A DNA stretch of 54,979 nucleotides, from the NCBI GenBank assembly GCA_902805735.1, contig CADCTW010000102.1, positions 1-54,979 on the forward strand. Direction: 5' to 3'. The position numbers and the translations under genes were made by a program. The stretch comes from an uncultured Gemmatimonadota bacterium (GTDB taxonomy: Bacteria > Gemmatimonadota > Gemmatimonadetes > Longimicrobiales > Longimicrobiaceae). The notes beneath the pieces are model-generated. The model was given only the letters and a program-made list of their open reading frames with translations. It did no database searches and was not told the DNA's origin. Positions 25,725 through 34,561 of this stretch are shown here, in pieces (the stretch's first letter is position 1; each line of letters begins with the position of its first letter).

Positions 25725-26807
25725 ATGTCCGATGACGTGGTGTTCCAGGGCCTTCCCCTCACCGGCGACGCAGGGGATGCATTCGTCGCGATCGCGGCGC
25801 TGCTGGAGGCGGCGTACGTGACGGTGGAGGAGGGGCCGGGGTTCGAAGAGGAGGCGTTCGCGCTGGCGTCGCGGCTGGTGGCGCGGGCGCGCGGCGCCGC
25901 CGATGCGCCCACCGACGCCCAGCTGCGCATGGAGGCGTTGGAGCGCAGCGAAGCCGCCGCGGCGGTCGTCGAGCCGCTGGGCTTCGAGCTGCCGGAGTCC
26001 CTCGACGGGCTCGCGGAGGAGCTGGTGCTGCTCACCGAGGCGGTGGTCCGCGAGGCGGCGCTGGAGGTGCACACCCACGACGCCTACCTCGCTCTGCAGG
26101 GCGACACGGACACCATGCTCCTCGTGGTGGTTCCCGTCTCCGTGGCCGAGGCGCACGTGTGGCTGCTGGGATCGCTCCTGGAGCGGGTGGAGATGGGGAT
26201 CGAGGCCAATCCGCTTCGGGCGCTGGAGCGTGCCGCCTCCGGCTGGTGGTTCCTCCGCTCGCGCGGGGACGACGAGCTCACGGAGCTGCGGGAGCAGGAA
26301 TGGAGTCTGGCGGAGCGCCCCACGGCGGCCACGGGCCGGTCGTTCGTGGCGGAGCTGGTGGCGGACGAGGAGGCCATGGCGGCGCTCCCGCCCCGCCAGC
26401 GCCACCTCGCGCGCCAGCTCCTCCAATCCGTGTCCGGGAGCTGGCGGGTGCGGGAGCGCACGGGCGACGACGCGGTCTTCGTCTCCCTGGCGGACGAGAG
26501 CGAGTACCGGGTGCGGGAGCACGAGGCGGAGTACGGCGCGGACGCCGTGGCCGTCGGCCGGCTGGTCCCTCTGGACGACGAGACGTGGCTGCGCTCCCCC
26601 GGGATGCACATCGGAGTCGCCTCGGAGCCCGCGGCCCCGCGCCCGCTCCCCCCGGCCCGCAGCGCCAGCGAAGCGCGCAAAGTCCTCGCGGAGGCCGGTC
26701 CCATCCTGAAAGACGTCGAGCCGGACGAGGTGATCTCAGCCTGGCTCGAAGCCCTCACCCGGATGGCTCGCAAAGGGACAGGGGGCAACAAGAGCAAACG
26801 GCGTTGA
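25725..26807 (+). CDS. Hypothetical acidic protein of unknown function
   Basis: I do not recognise this 360-residue protein. It is acidic, mostly helical, and has no signal peptide or membrane segment. A stretch near 105-160 (TDTMLLVVVPVSVAEAHVWL) may be a core beta-alpha unit. The C-terminus (after about 300) is a Pro/Ala linker, then a helix and a basic tail (KGTGGNKSKRR). I chose the ATG at 25725 because GAAGAGAG lies upstream and the extension to 25671 is Arg/Ala-rich. It stands alone on the plus strand and ends at a long perfect hairpin repeat, facing the transglycosylase gene. Confidence 0.75.
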   Translation: MSDDVVFQGLPLTGDAGDAFVAIAALLEAAYVTVEEGPGFEEEAFALASRLVARARGAADAPTDAQLRMEALERSEAAAAVVEPLGFELPESLDGLAEELVLLTEAVVREAALEVHTHDAYLALQGDTDTMLLVVVPVSVAEAHVWLLGSLLERVEMGIEANPLRALERAASGWWFLRSRGDDELTELREQEWSLAERPTAATGRSFVAELVADEEAMAALPPRQRHLARQLLQSVSGSWRVRERTGDDAVFVSLADESEYRVREHEAEYGADAVAVGRLVPLDDETWLRSPGMHIGVASEPAAPRPLPPARSASEARKVLAEAGPILKDVEPDEVISAWLEALTRMARKGTGGNKSKRR

Positions 26808-26869
26808 TCACACAGAGACACAGAGGCACAGAGATAAGTTTTCCTCTGTGCCTCTGTGTCTCTGTGTGA
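26808..26869. repeat. CACAGAG palindromic repeat, perfect 26-bp stem (convergent terminator)
   Basis: The left arm (26808-26833) and right arm (26844-26869) are exact complements, with a 10-base loop. It lies between the stops of two convergent genes, so it may end both transcripts. The same sequence recurs at four or five other places in the window (see findings). Confidence 0.9.
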
Positions 26870-26871
26870 GC

Positions 26872-27555
26872 CTAACGCGGTGTCAGCCCTGACCCACGAT
26901 ACCGGTCGGTCCCCCGCCCCAGCACCTTCCCCGAGTACCCGTTCTCCGGGTCGCGCCGGCGCCTGAGGTCACGGTCCACGTTGCCCTCGCCGCGGTTGTA
27001 GGCGAGGAGCGCCAGGCGCACGTCGCCGTCGTAGTGCCGCAGCAGGGTGCGCAGGTAGCGGAAGCCGACGCGGAGGTTGGCGTCGGGGTCCAGCAGGCGC
27101 GAGCGGTCGGCCATGCGGCGGTCGATGGAGCGCGCCGTGCCCGGCATCAACTGGGTGAGCCCCATGGCGCCGGCGTAGCTGCGGGCGCGTGGGTTGAAGT
27201 TGCTCTCCACGCGCACCAGGCGGAACGCCAGCTCGGGGTCGATCCCCTCGCTGCGGGCGGCCTCGTGGATCGTGCTGGCCAGGTCGTTGGAGATGCGGTA
27301 GCGCGAGGCGTACGTGAAGGGGCGCGAGTTGACCTCGCGGAAGCGCCGCGCTTCGGCGCGGAGGCGCTCCCAGAATCCCGGCTCCGGTACGGCCTGGGAC
27401 GGCGGCGCCGTTTGCTGCTGGGCGCTGGCGGGCGCGGCGCAGAAGCAGAGCGCCACCAGGGCGCAGAGGGCGGAGCGTCGTCCGCCCGGGGCAAAGGGTG
27501 CCGGCCACGCGCCGGCTAGAGTAGCGTGCAATTCAGTCTCCTGGTTCCTGTCCAT
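26872..27555 (-). CDS. Exported lytic transglycosylase (SLT domain)
   Basis: A 227-residue periplasmic enzyme that cleaves peptidoglycan glycan strands to 1,6-anhydro products. A rather long N-terminus precedes the hydrophobic signal core (ALCALVALCFCAAPASA). The SLT fold covers about 85-205: catalytic Glu in FRLVRVESNFNP (near 114), then SYAGAMGLTQLMPGTAR and LLAYNRGEGNVDR. All are hallmark goose-lysozyme-type motifs. The ATG at 27555 is the last start that keeps the whole signal peptide. A longer open frame upstream has no such feature. The stop is immediately next to the palindromic repeat. Confidence 0.9.
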   Translation of the reverse strand: MDRNQETELHATLAGAWPAPFAPGGRRSALCALVALCFCAAPASAQQQTAPPSQAVPEPGFWERLRAEARRFREVNSRPFTYASRYRISNDLASTIHEAARSEGIDPELAFRLVRVESNFNPRARSYAGAMGLTQLMPGTARSIDRRMADRSRLLDPDANLRVGFRYLRTLLRHYDGDVRLALLAYNRGEGNVDRDLRRRRDPENGYSGKVLGRGTDRYRGSGLTPR

Positions 27556-27661
27556 CCGCGGAACCCCGCGACGGGGCCCAAGGTGCGGCCGGTGCAGCCG
27601 TAAGTCAAGCGCGAGAACTGCAACCCCTCTCGCGACGCTCTCGGCTGTACCCGCAAAGCAG

Positions 27662-27693
27662 CAGGAGCCGCGGGCGATTGCCCGAGGCTCCTG
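27662..27693 (-). terminator. Hairpin after the ParE/RelE toxin gene
   Basis: CAGGAGCC and CGGGC on one side pair with GCCCG and GGCTCCTG on the other, giving 13 pairs with one G/A mismatch and a GATT loop. It starts 15 bases after the toxin stop on the minus strand. There is no strong T-run, so it may be a processing or pause structure rather than a true intrinsic terminator. Confidence 0.55.
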
Positions 27694-27707
27694 TCGCCCT
27701 TCCCTCC

Positions 27708-27998
27708 TCACCGGTGGCCTGTCGCCGCGTTGCCGGTACGCACATCCTGAATGGTGACCACGTTCACCTGGTCTTCCCCAGGATCGTATGCGTAGACGAT
27801 CACCATCCAATCCCAAGGGCCCAGGACATAACGGAAGCCCTGCCAGCGGCCCGTGAGTGCCGTTCCTGCCTCCGGCGCCGCGGACAGCGGCCTGATCCTC
27901 GCCTTCACCCGCGTTCGCGTGGTCCGTGGGAGCTTGAGAAAGGTAATGAGATGGGCCAGATCATCGCGGGCAGATGGCGCGACCTCGATGCGCGCCAT
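27708..27998 (-). CDS. ParE/RelE-family toxin
   Basis: A 96-residue protein of the ParE/RelE superfamily. It starts ARIEVAPSARDDLAHLITFL, has a central basic helix (RTTRTRVKARIRPLS), and ends with the strand pair FRYVLGPWDWMVIVYAY and VNVVTIQDVRTG. In this family the C-terminal strand carries Arg, and the DVR(T) motif is typical. The family either cleaves mRNA on the ribosome (RelE) or poisons gyrase (ParE). The sequence alone does not settle which, but the helical N-terminus leans towards ParE. It begins 2 bases after the stop of the ribbon-helix-helix antitoxin gene. Confidence 0.88.
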   Translation of the reverse strand: MARIEVAPSARDDLAHLITFLKLPRTTRTRVKARIRPLSAAPEAGTALTGRWQGFRYVLGPWDWMVIVYAYDPGEDQVNVVTIQDVRTGNAATGHR

Positions 27999-28000
27999 CG

Positions 28001-28258
28001 TCAGAGATCATCCAGCGATATTCCCTTCCCCGAGTTGATCTCGCGAAGCCCCTGGTTCGCCCTTTCGAGCGCGCCCGGGATGGAATCCAGGAGGGCGACG
28101 ATGGAGGATGGTTCCGGATCAGCCTCATCCAAGGCGGTGCAGAGCAGCGAGCGGGCAAGCGTGCCGGGGGGCACATGCGTGCGCTCCGCCAGCGCCCTCA
28201 GCTTTTGCGCACGGCGTTCATCGAGTTGAACGTTGAATCGGGCTGCCGCGTCGGCCAT
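28001..28258 (-). CDS. Ribbon-helix-helix antitoxin
   Basis: An 85-residue protein. Residues 6-50 read as a ribbon-helix-helix DNA-binding domain (strand RFNVQLDERRAQKLRAL, then two helices). The rest is an acidic tail ending SGKGISLDDL that should wrap and block the toxin. The ATG at 28258 follows a good ribosome binding site (AGAGGGAG). A longer frame continues far upstream over the BNR gene and is a shadow. A perfect 17-base palindrome lies 20 bases upstream (28279-28295), fitting autorepression of the pair. Confidence 0.86.
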   Translation of the reverse strand: MADAAARFNVQLDERRAQKLRALAERTHVPPGTLARSLLCTALDEADPEPSSIVALLDSIPGALERANQGLREINSGKGISLDDL

Positions 28259-28278
28259 GCTCCCTCTTATGCACAAAG

Positions 28279-28295
28279 GTACACAACTTGTGTAC
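28279..28295. promoter_or_regulatory. Perfect palindromic operator of the toxin-antitoxin pair
   Basis: GTACACAA-C-TTGTGTAC is an exact inverted repeat with 8-base arms, centred 29 bases upstream of the antitoxin start. Ribbon-helix-helix antitoxins bind such sites as paired dimers. Binding is inferred. Confidence 0.65.
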
Positions 28296-28346
28296 TCGGA
28301 AGTTACACTGCTCCCCCACGCTGCACAATCGCTGCACCCGCACAAA

Positions 28347-28396
28347 ACACAGAGGCACGGAGATGAAGTTCTCCGTGCCTCTGTGTCTCTGTGTGA
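28347..28396. repeat. CACAGAG palindromic repeat, copy 2
   Basis: ACACAGAGGCACGGAG (28347-28362) pairs perfectly with CTCCGTGCCTCTGTGT (28371-28386) across the loop ATGAAGTT. It lies 5 bases downstream of the BNR gene stop on the minus strand, where it could act as its terminator. Confidence 0.85.
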
Positions 28397-28401
28397 CCCC
28401 T

Positions 28402-31400
28402 CTACCACTCCGTGACTTCCGCTTCTTCGTCGTCCGCCTGCCGCGTCTCCGCGGGGGCCGGCGGCGGGGGCGGGTTGGCGGGGATGGGCGCCAGGCGGCG
28501 CGCGCGCAGCAGGGCATTGAGGCGCGGCAGCTCGGCGGCGAGCAGCGTGTCCAGCGCCGAGAGCTGGGTGGTCAGGCGGCCCGAGAGCTCGTCGAACACC
28601 GTGTACGTCTGGCGGGTGGGGCGCGCCTGGGCGCTCTCGATCACGCCGAGCAGCGCCGCGATCTTGTTGTTGAGGCGGATCGGGAAGTTGAGCGGGTCCT
28701 GGTTGCTCTGCAGGCGCGTCTGGTACAGCGCGTTCTCGATCACGGACATGCGCGCCTTGAGCGAGTCGGCGGCGGCGCGGATGGCGGGGTCCTGCGTGCG
28801 CGCCAGCCGCTCGTCCACCGCCGCGCGGATGGCGCGGATGCGCAGCACGGCGCGGTTGGCGTCGCTGGCCCGGTCGCGCACCCGCAGCGCCAGCGCCGTC
28901 TGCGCCTCCAGGTCCGCCTGCGTCACGCCCGCAAGGCGCGGGTCGATGCGCACGGTGAACTCCTCTTCGCCCGCCACGCGCCCGTCCACGCTCAGCCGCA
29001 CGCGGTAGCGGCCGGGCGCCACGCGCGGGCCGTTGGTGCCGGCGGCCCACATGATCATCCCCGGGAAGTCCACCACGCCTGGGTGGCGCAGGTCCCACAC
29101 GAAGCGGTTCATCCCCTGCTTCGCCGGCGCCCTGGGATCCTCGCGGCGCGGCGGGCCGTCGTCGTCTTCGTCGTCCCCCTCGCCGCCCCCGGCACGCGCC
29201 GTGTCCGTGGGCGCGCCGCTGAAGGAGCGGATGGTGGTGCCGCGCGCGTCCATGAAGTCCAGCGTCACCCGGCGCGCCGGCGCGCGCAGCGAGTAGAACA
29301 CCGTCACGCCCGGGTCCGCGGCGCGCACCGGGTCCGCGGGGCGGAAGAGGCGGGCGGGGGCGCGCATGGCCTGGGCGTCGAGCTGGCGCAGCGGCTGGAT
29401 GTCGTCCATCACGTAGAAGGAGCGGCCGTGCGTGCCCAGCACCACGTCGCCCTCCTTGAACACCAGGTCGGCCACCTGCACGTCGGGAAGGCCCAGGCGG
29501 ATGGAGCGCCAGGTGGCGCCCTGGTCCCACGACGCGTAGGGCCCGTGCTCGGTGCCCGCCACCAGGAAGCCCGCCCGCTCCGGGTCCTCGCGGATGGCGC
29601 GCAGGAAGTGCCCGTCCGCGATCCCGCTGGTGATCCGCGTCCAGGTGCGCCCGCCGTCGTCGGTGCGGAAGGCGTACGGGGTGCGGTCGTCCATCTGGTA
29701 GCGGTTGGCGGCCACGTAGGCGCGCATGGGGTCGTGCGGCGACGCCTCGATCAGCGAGATGCGCGCGAACTCCGGGAGCCCCGGCGGCGTCACCTTCTGC
29801 CAGCTGCGCCCGCCGTCCCGCGTCACGCTCACGACCCCGTCATCGGACCCCACCCAGATCATCTGCGAGTCGCGCGGCGAGGGGGCCACGGTGAAGATGG
29901 TGCCGTACGTCTCCACCCCCGTCTGGTCCAGGGTGATGGGGCCGCCGGAGGGGCCCAGCGTGCGCGGGTCGCCGCGGGTGAGGTCGGGGGAGATGCGCTC
30001 CCAGCTCTCGCCCTCGTTGGTGGAGCGCCACAGGTGCTGCGAGCCCACGTACAGCACGTTGGGGTTGCGGGGCGCCAGGATGATGGGGTACGTCCACTGG
30101 AAGCGCTCGCGGATGTCCGCGGCGGAGTGCCCCATGGGGTTCTCGGGCCACACCTGGATGTTGCGGCGCTGGCCGCTGGCGCGGTCGTAGCGCGTCATCA
30201 GCCCGCCGTAGCTCCCCGCGTAGAACACGTCCGTCTGGTCCGGCCGCGGGGCGATGTACCCGCTCTCGCCGCCGCCCACCGCGTACCACTCGCGCCCGTT
30301 GCCGTTGCTGGGCACGCAGGCGGTGGAGTTGTCCTGCTGCGCGCCGCACACGTGGTAGGGGAAGTGCGCCGTGGTGGTGACGTGGTACATCTGCGCGGTG
30401 GGATAGTCCTGCTCCGTCCACGTCTCGCCCCCGTTCACCGACACGTTGGCGCCGCCGTCGTTGGCCTCGATCATCCGCCGCGGGTCCTGCGGGTCGATCC
30501 ACAGGTCGTGGTTGTCGCTGTGCGGCGTGCGGATGGACTTGTAGGTCTTGCCGCCGTCCGTGCTCTTCCAGAAGCCCACGTTGAGCACGTACACGGTGGC
30601 CGTGTCGCGCGGGTCGGCGTAGATGCGGGTGTAGTAGAAGGCGCGCTGCCGCAGCTTGCGCTCGTCGTTGATGCGCGTCCAGGTGGCCCCGGCGTCGTCC
30701 GAGCGGAAGACGCCGCCCTCCGCCGCCTCCACGATGGCCCACACCCGGTTGGGATTGGCGCCGGACACGGTGACGCCGATCTTCCCCAGCACCCCGGACG
30801 GCATCCCCGGGTTCTTTGTGAGCTCCGTCCAGGTGGTGCCGCCGTCCGTGGAGCGGAAGAGCCCGCTCCCCGGCCCGCCGCTGGAGAGCGACCAGGGCGT
30901 GCGGTTCACCTCCCAGGTGGAGGCGTACATGGTGTCCGGCCGCCCGGGGGTGAGCACCAGGTCCACGGCGCCGGCGCGCTCGCCGCGGGCCAGGGTGCGC
31001 TCCCACGTCTTGCCGCCGTCGCGGGTGCGGAAGACGCCGCGCTCGGCGTTGGGCCCGTACACGTGCCCCAGCGCCGCAACGTACACGCGGTCGCAGTCCG
31101 TGGGGTGCACGCGCACGCGGCCGATCATGTGGGCGTCGCGCAGCCCCACGTGCGTCCACGTCTTCCCCCCGTCGGCGGTACGGTACAGGCCGTCGCCGGG
31201 GATCACGTTGCCGCGGAGCTGCACCTCGCCCATCCCCGCGTACACCACGTCGGGGTTGGACTGGCACACCCCGATGGCCCCCACCGACGAGCTGGAGAAG
31301 GCGCGGTCGGACATGGGGCGCCAGGTGGTGCCGGCGTCGGTGGTCTTCCAGATGCCGCCCCCCACGGCCCCGAACCAGTATTCCAGCGGCCTGCGGGTGC

Positions 31401-31563
31401 TCCCCTCGGACGCGATGGAGCGCCCGCCGCGGTGGGGGCCGATGTTGCGCCAGCGGAAGCCGGCCAGGAGCGCGCTGTCGGGCGCGACCGCCTGCGCGGC
31501 CGCGGGCACGGCGGGGAGCGCGGCCAGCAGGAGCGCTGCGGCGGCGCGAATGGTGAAGCGCAT
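28402..31563 (-). CDS. Exported BNR/sortilin-type beta-propeller protein
   Basis: A 1,053-residue protein with a Sec signal peptide (MRFTIRAAAALLLAALPAVP, cleaved near AAAQ). Residues 35-690 carry repeated Asp-box motifs (SxDxGxTW), e.g. KTTDAGTTW, RTADGGKTW, RTRDGGKTW, RSTDGGTTW and RSDDAGATW. These mark a ten-bladed VPS10/sortilin-like or photosystem-stability-type propeller. The C-terminal third has an Ig-like domain (about 810-890, after a very acidic GEGDDEDDDG stretch) and a helical region, ending in a Pro-rich, acidic tail. Related proteins are common in Gemmatimonadota and Bacteroidota and are often labelled glycosyl hydrolase, but no hydrolase active site can be identified here. It is divergent from the histidine kinase gene at 31727. 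Confidence 0.87.
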   Translation of the reverse strand: MRFTIRAAAALLLAALPAVPAAAQAVAPDSALLAGFRWRNIGPHRGGRSIASEGSTRRPLEYWFGAVGGGIWKTTDAGTTWRPMSDRAFSSSSVGAIGVCQSNPDVVYAGMGEVQLRGNVIPGDGLYRTADGGKTWTHVGLRDAHMIGRVRVHPTDCDRVYVAALGHVYGPNAERGVFRTRDGGKTWERTLARGERAGAVDLVLTPGRPDTMYASTWEVNRTPWSLSSGGPGSGLFRSTDGGTTWTELTKNPGMPSGVLGKIGVTVSGANPNRVWAIVEAAEGGVFRSDDAGATWTRINDERKLRQRAFYYTRIYADPRDTATVYVLNVGFWKSTDGGKTYKSIRTPHSDNHDLWIDPQDPRRMIEANDGGANVSVNGGETWTEQDYPTAQMYHVTTTAHFPYHVCGAQQDNSTACVPSNGNGREWYAVGGGESGYIAPRPDQTDVFYAGSYGGLMTRYDRASGQRRNIQVWPENPMGHSAADIRERFQWTYPIILAPRNPNVLYVGSQHLWRSTNEGESWERISPDLTRGDPRTLGPSGGPITLDQTGVETYGTIFTVAPSPRDSQMIWVGSDDGVVSVTRDGGRSWQKVTPPGLPEFARISLIEASPHDPMRAYVAANRYQMDDRTPYAFRTDDGGRTWTRITSGIADGHFLRAIREDPERAGFLVAGTEHGPYASWDQGATWRSIRLGLPDVQVADLVFKEGDVVLGTHGRSFYVMDDIQPLRQLDAQAMRAPARLFRPADPVRAADPGVTVFYSLRAPARRVTLDFMDARGTTIRSFSGAPTDTARAGGGEGDDEDDDGPPRREDPRAPAKQGMNRFVWDLRHPGVVDFPGMIMWAAGTNGPRVAPGRYRVRLSVDGRVAGEEEFTVRIDPRLAGVTQADLEAQTALALRVRDRASDANRAVLRIRAIRAAVDERLARTQDPAIRAAADSLKARMSVIENALYQTRLQSNQDPLNFPIRLNNKIAALLGVIESAQARPTRQTYTVFDELSGRLTTQLSALDTLLAAELPRLNALLRARRLAPIPANPPPPPAPAETRQADDEEAEVTEW

Positions 31564-31667
31564 GGTCCGGGGGGTGCCGGGGTGGACGATGATGGTTTCC
31601 CGCAGTCTGGCGCCCCTTCCGCCCATCCGCAACCCACGCCCGCCTTGCGCAAACCTTTCAGGGGCGC

Positions 31668-31696
31668 TTCTCTGTGTCTCTGTGCCTCCGTGTGAG
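31668..31696. repeat. CACAGAG repeat, single arm (half copy)
   Basis: Only the CTCTGTGTCTCTGTGCCTCCG-type arm is present, in the divergent promoter region between the BNR and kinase genes. Without its partner it cannot fold as the full copies do. Confidence 0.7.
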
Positions 31697-31726
31697 CCCG
31701 CCGTTCCTTTCCGTTCGCGCCCCTCC

Positions 31727-34405
31727 ATGACCTGGCAGCAAGCCCCCGAGATCGTTCCCCTGTTCATCTCCGCCGCGCTGTGCGCGGGGCTGGGCGTGTT
31801 CGCGTGGGCGCACCGGCGGGTGCCGGCGGCCACGGGGTTCGTGGTGCTGATGGGGTCGTGCGCGTGGTGGTCGTTCTTTTACGCGCTGTACCGCGCGGCC
31901 ACCACGCTGCAGGCCAAGCTGCTCCTGGCCATGGCCACGCAGGCCGGCGCCATCGTGGTGCCGCTGGCGTGGATGGTCTTCGCGCTGCAGTACACGCATC
32001 GCGAGCGATGGCTGACGCCGGGGCGCGTCGCGGCGGTGGCGGCGGTGCCCCTCCTCACCCTGGTGATGGCCCTCACCAACCCGCTGCACCTGCAGTTCTG
32101 GGCGGAGTTCACCCTGGTGCCGCGGCGGGGGTACATCCAGATCAACACGCGCGAGGCGTGGGGGTTCTGGCTGCACGTGGGCTTCTCGTGGGCGCTCCTT
32201 TCGGCGTCGGTGGCGCTCCTGGCGCTCAGAGCCATCCGCTCGGTGCGCCTGTACCAGCGGCAGGCGGTGAGCATCGTGGTGGCGGCGCTCGTCCCCTGGG
32301 TGGGCAACGTGCTGCACGTGGGGAAGATGGTGCGCTTCCCCGCCAACCCCATGCCCGTGCTCTTCACCCTCTCGGGGGTCATCTTCTTCTGGGCCATCTT
32401 CCGCCTCCGCCTGCTGGACGTGATGCCGGTGGCGCGCGAGGCGCTGGTGGAGGAGCTCCCCGACGGCGTGCTGGTGCTGGACGAGGACGACCGCGTGCTG
32501 GACCTGAACCCCGCCGCCCGCGCCCTGCTGGGGGTGCCCGGCGACGAGTGGCTGGGCCGCCTCGCCGAGGAGGTGCTCCCCTCGCTGGCCGCCCTGCTGG
32601 CCACCGCGCACACGGAAGAGCGGGTGCACGGCGAGGTGGAGATCTCCGCCCAGCGGCCGGCGGTGGACGTGCGCGTCACCCGCCTGCACGACGACCGCGG
32701 CACCCCCGCGGGGCGCCTGGTGGTGATGCGCGACCTCACCGAGCGCGAGCGCCGCGAGGGTGCGCTGAAGCTGCAGCGCGCCTACCTGGGCCAGCTCTTC
32801 GAAGCTTCCCCCGAGGCCATCGCCCTGCTGGACGGCGACGACCGGGTGATCGACGTCAACGGCGAGTTCACCCGCATGTTCGGCCACACGGCCGCGGAAG
32901 CCAAGGGGAGCCCCATCAACGCCCTGATCGTCCCCCCGTCGCAGCGCGCCGAGGGGGACCAGCTCACGGCGCGGGTGGTCTCCGGCCAGCGGGTGGAGAT
33001 GGAGACCACCCGGGTCCGCCGCGACGGCACCCCGCTGGACGTGCACGTCACCGGCACCCCCGTGTTCGTGGGCGGGCGGCAGGTGGCCATCTGGGCCATC
33101 TACCGCGACATCACGCGCGGCAAGGCCAACGAGCGCGCGCGCAGCGAGCTGCTGGAGCGCGAGCGCGAGGCCCGCGCCGCCGCCGAAGCCGCCGGCCGCC
33201 GCGCCTCCTTCCTGGCCGACGTGGGGACGCTGCTGGGCGCCTCGTTCGACTACGGCAGCTCGTACCGCGAGCTGGCGCGGCTGGCCGTCCCCGAGCTGGC
33301 CGACTACTGCCTGATCGACGTGGTGGAGCCGGACGGCGGCACGCGGCGGGTGGCCGTGGCGCACCACGACCCGGTGCGCGAGGGCTTCCTCCTCCACGAC
33401 GCCGTCAACCCGCACGACGCCGATCCCGAGCGCCGCCCCGTGCTGCGCGTGGTGCGCACGGGCGAGCCCCTCCTGGTGCCCGAGTTCACCCCCGAGATGC
33501 AGGAGCGCCTCTCGCACGACGAGCGGCACCGCGAGAGCTTCCGCCGCAGCGAGCTGCGCTCCTTCATCATCGTGCCGCTCACGGCCCGCGGCCGCACCCT
33601 GGGCGCCATCACCCTGGCCATGAGCGACAGCGGCAGGCGCTACGCGGCCGCGGACCTGGCGGTGGCGCAGGACATGGCGCGCCGCGCCGCGCTGGCCATC
33701 GACAACGCCCGCCTGTACCGCGAGGCGCAGGAGGCGGTGCGGGCCCGCGACTCGGTGCTGGGCGTGGTTTCGCACGACCTGCGCAACCCGCTCACCGCCG
33801 TCCTCCTCAACGCCGACGCCATCCTGCAGGACCAGACCCTGTCGCTCCCCCCCTGGGCCGCCGACGGGCTGGGGATGATCGTGCGCTCCGCCGAGTCCAT
33901 GGAGCACCTGATCCGCGACCTGCTGGACGTGGCGCGCATCGAGAGCGGCCAGCTGCGCGTATCCGCCCGGCCGCACGACCCCGGCCGCCTGGTGCTGGAC
34001 GCCACGGACCTCTTCACCCCCCTGGCCGAGGAGCGCGGCGTGCACCTGGTGGGCATCCCCCCGGAGCGCGCCCCCCTGGTCCGCGCGGACCGCGACCGCG
34101 CGCTGCAGGTGTTCAGCAACCTGGTGGGCAACGCCCTCAAATTCACCCCCCCCGACGGCGTGGTCACCGTGGGCGCCGCCGCCGAGGATGGCGCCGTGCG
34201 CTTCTGGGTGCGCGACACGGGCCCCGGCATCCCGGAATCCGAGTTCCCCTTCCTCTTCGACCGCTTCTGGCAGGGCAGCGGCCGCCGCGAGGGCGCCGGC
34301 CTGGGCCTCCCCATCGCACGCGGCATCGTGGAGGCCCACGGCGGCCGCGTCTGGGTGGAGAGCGAGCTGGGCGTGGGAACGACGTTCCACTTCACCCTCG
34401 GCTAG
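31727..34405 (+). CDS. Hybrid-input sensor histidine kinase (7TM-PAS-PAS-GAF-HisKA-HATPase)
   Basis: An 892-residue membrane kinase. The first 230 residues hold seven hydrophobic segments (HisKA_7TM type). They are followed by PAS domains (about 240-340 and 355-465), a GAF domain (about 490-650), and the HisKA helix with the phospho-accepting His in VVSHDLRNPLTAV (near 681). The ATPase domain has an N box (FSNLVGNALKF), G1 (DTGPGIPE), F box (LFDRFWQG) and G2 (GAGLGLPIARG). It should phosphorylate a response regulator, but none is adjacent, so it is an orphan kinase. The ATG at 31727 is chosen because it opens the first membrane segment. The frame is open far upstream, on the opposite strand of the BNR gene. 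Confidence 0.92.
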   Translation: MTWQQAPEIVPLFISAALCAGLGVFAWAHRRVPAATGFVVLMGSCAWWSFFYALYRAATTLQAKLLLAMATQAGAIVVPLAWMVFALQYTHRERWLTPGRVAAVAAVPLLTLVMALTNPLHLQFWAEFTLVPRRGYIQINTREAWGFWLHVGFSWALLSASVALLALRAIRSVRLYQRQAVSIVVAALVPWVGNVLHVGKMVRFPANPMPVLFTLSGVIFFWAIFRLRLLDVMPVAREALVEELPDGVLVLDEDDRVLDLNPAARALLGVPGDEWLGRLAEEVLPSLAALLATAHTEERVHGEVEISAQRPAVDVRVTRLHDDRGTPAGRLVVMRDLTERERREGALKLQRAYLGQLFEASPEAIALLDGDDRVIDVNGEFTRMFGHTAAEAKGSPINALIVPPSQRAEGDQLTARVVSGQRVEMETTRVRRDGTPLDVHVTGTPVFVGGRQVAIWAIYRDITRGKANERARSELLEREREARAAAEAAGRRASFLADVGTLLGASFDYGSSYRELARLAVPELADYCLIDVVEPDGGTRRVAVAHHDPVREGFLLHDAVNPHDADPERRPVLRVVRTGEPLLVPEFTPEMQERLSHDERHRESFRRSELRSFIIVPLTARGRTLGAITLAMSDSGRRYAAADLAVAQDMARRAALAIDNARLYREAQEAVRARDSVLGVVSHDLRNPLTAVLLNADAILQDQTLSLPPWAADGLGMIVRSAESMEHLIRDLLDVARIESGQLRVSARPHDPGRLVLDATDLFTPLAEERGVHLVGIPPERAPLVRADRDRALQVFSNLVGNALKFTPPDGVVTVGAAAEDGAVRFWVRDTGPGIPESEFPFLFDRFWQGSGRREGAGLGLPIARGIVEAHGGRVWVESELGVGTTFHFTLG

Positions 34406-34416
34406 TTCTCGCTGTT

Positions 34417-34444
34417 CCTCTGTGCCTCTGTGTCTCTGTGTGAC
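34417..34444. repeat. CACAGAG repeat, single arm (half copy)
   Basis: CTCTGTGCCTCTGTGTCTCT and the next few bases, right after the kinase stop codon, without the complementary arm. The remaining 117 bases before the transpeptidase gene presumably hold its promoter. Confidence 0.7.
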
Positions 34445-34561
34445 CCCCGCTGTTGAAGAATCCGCCTCGCGTGCCTATCTTGTGGCTCCCTCCCGGCGGT
34501 CTTCTTGCATCACCGTAATCCGCCAAGCTCCACCTCTCTCGCAGCTCTGCGCGGTACCCGT

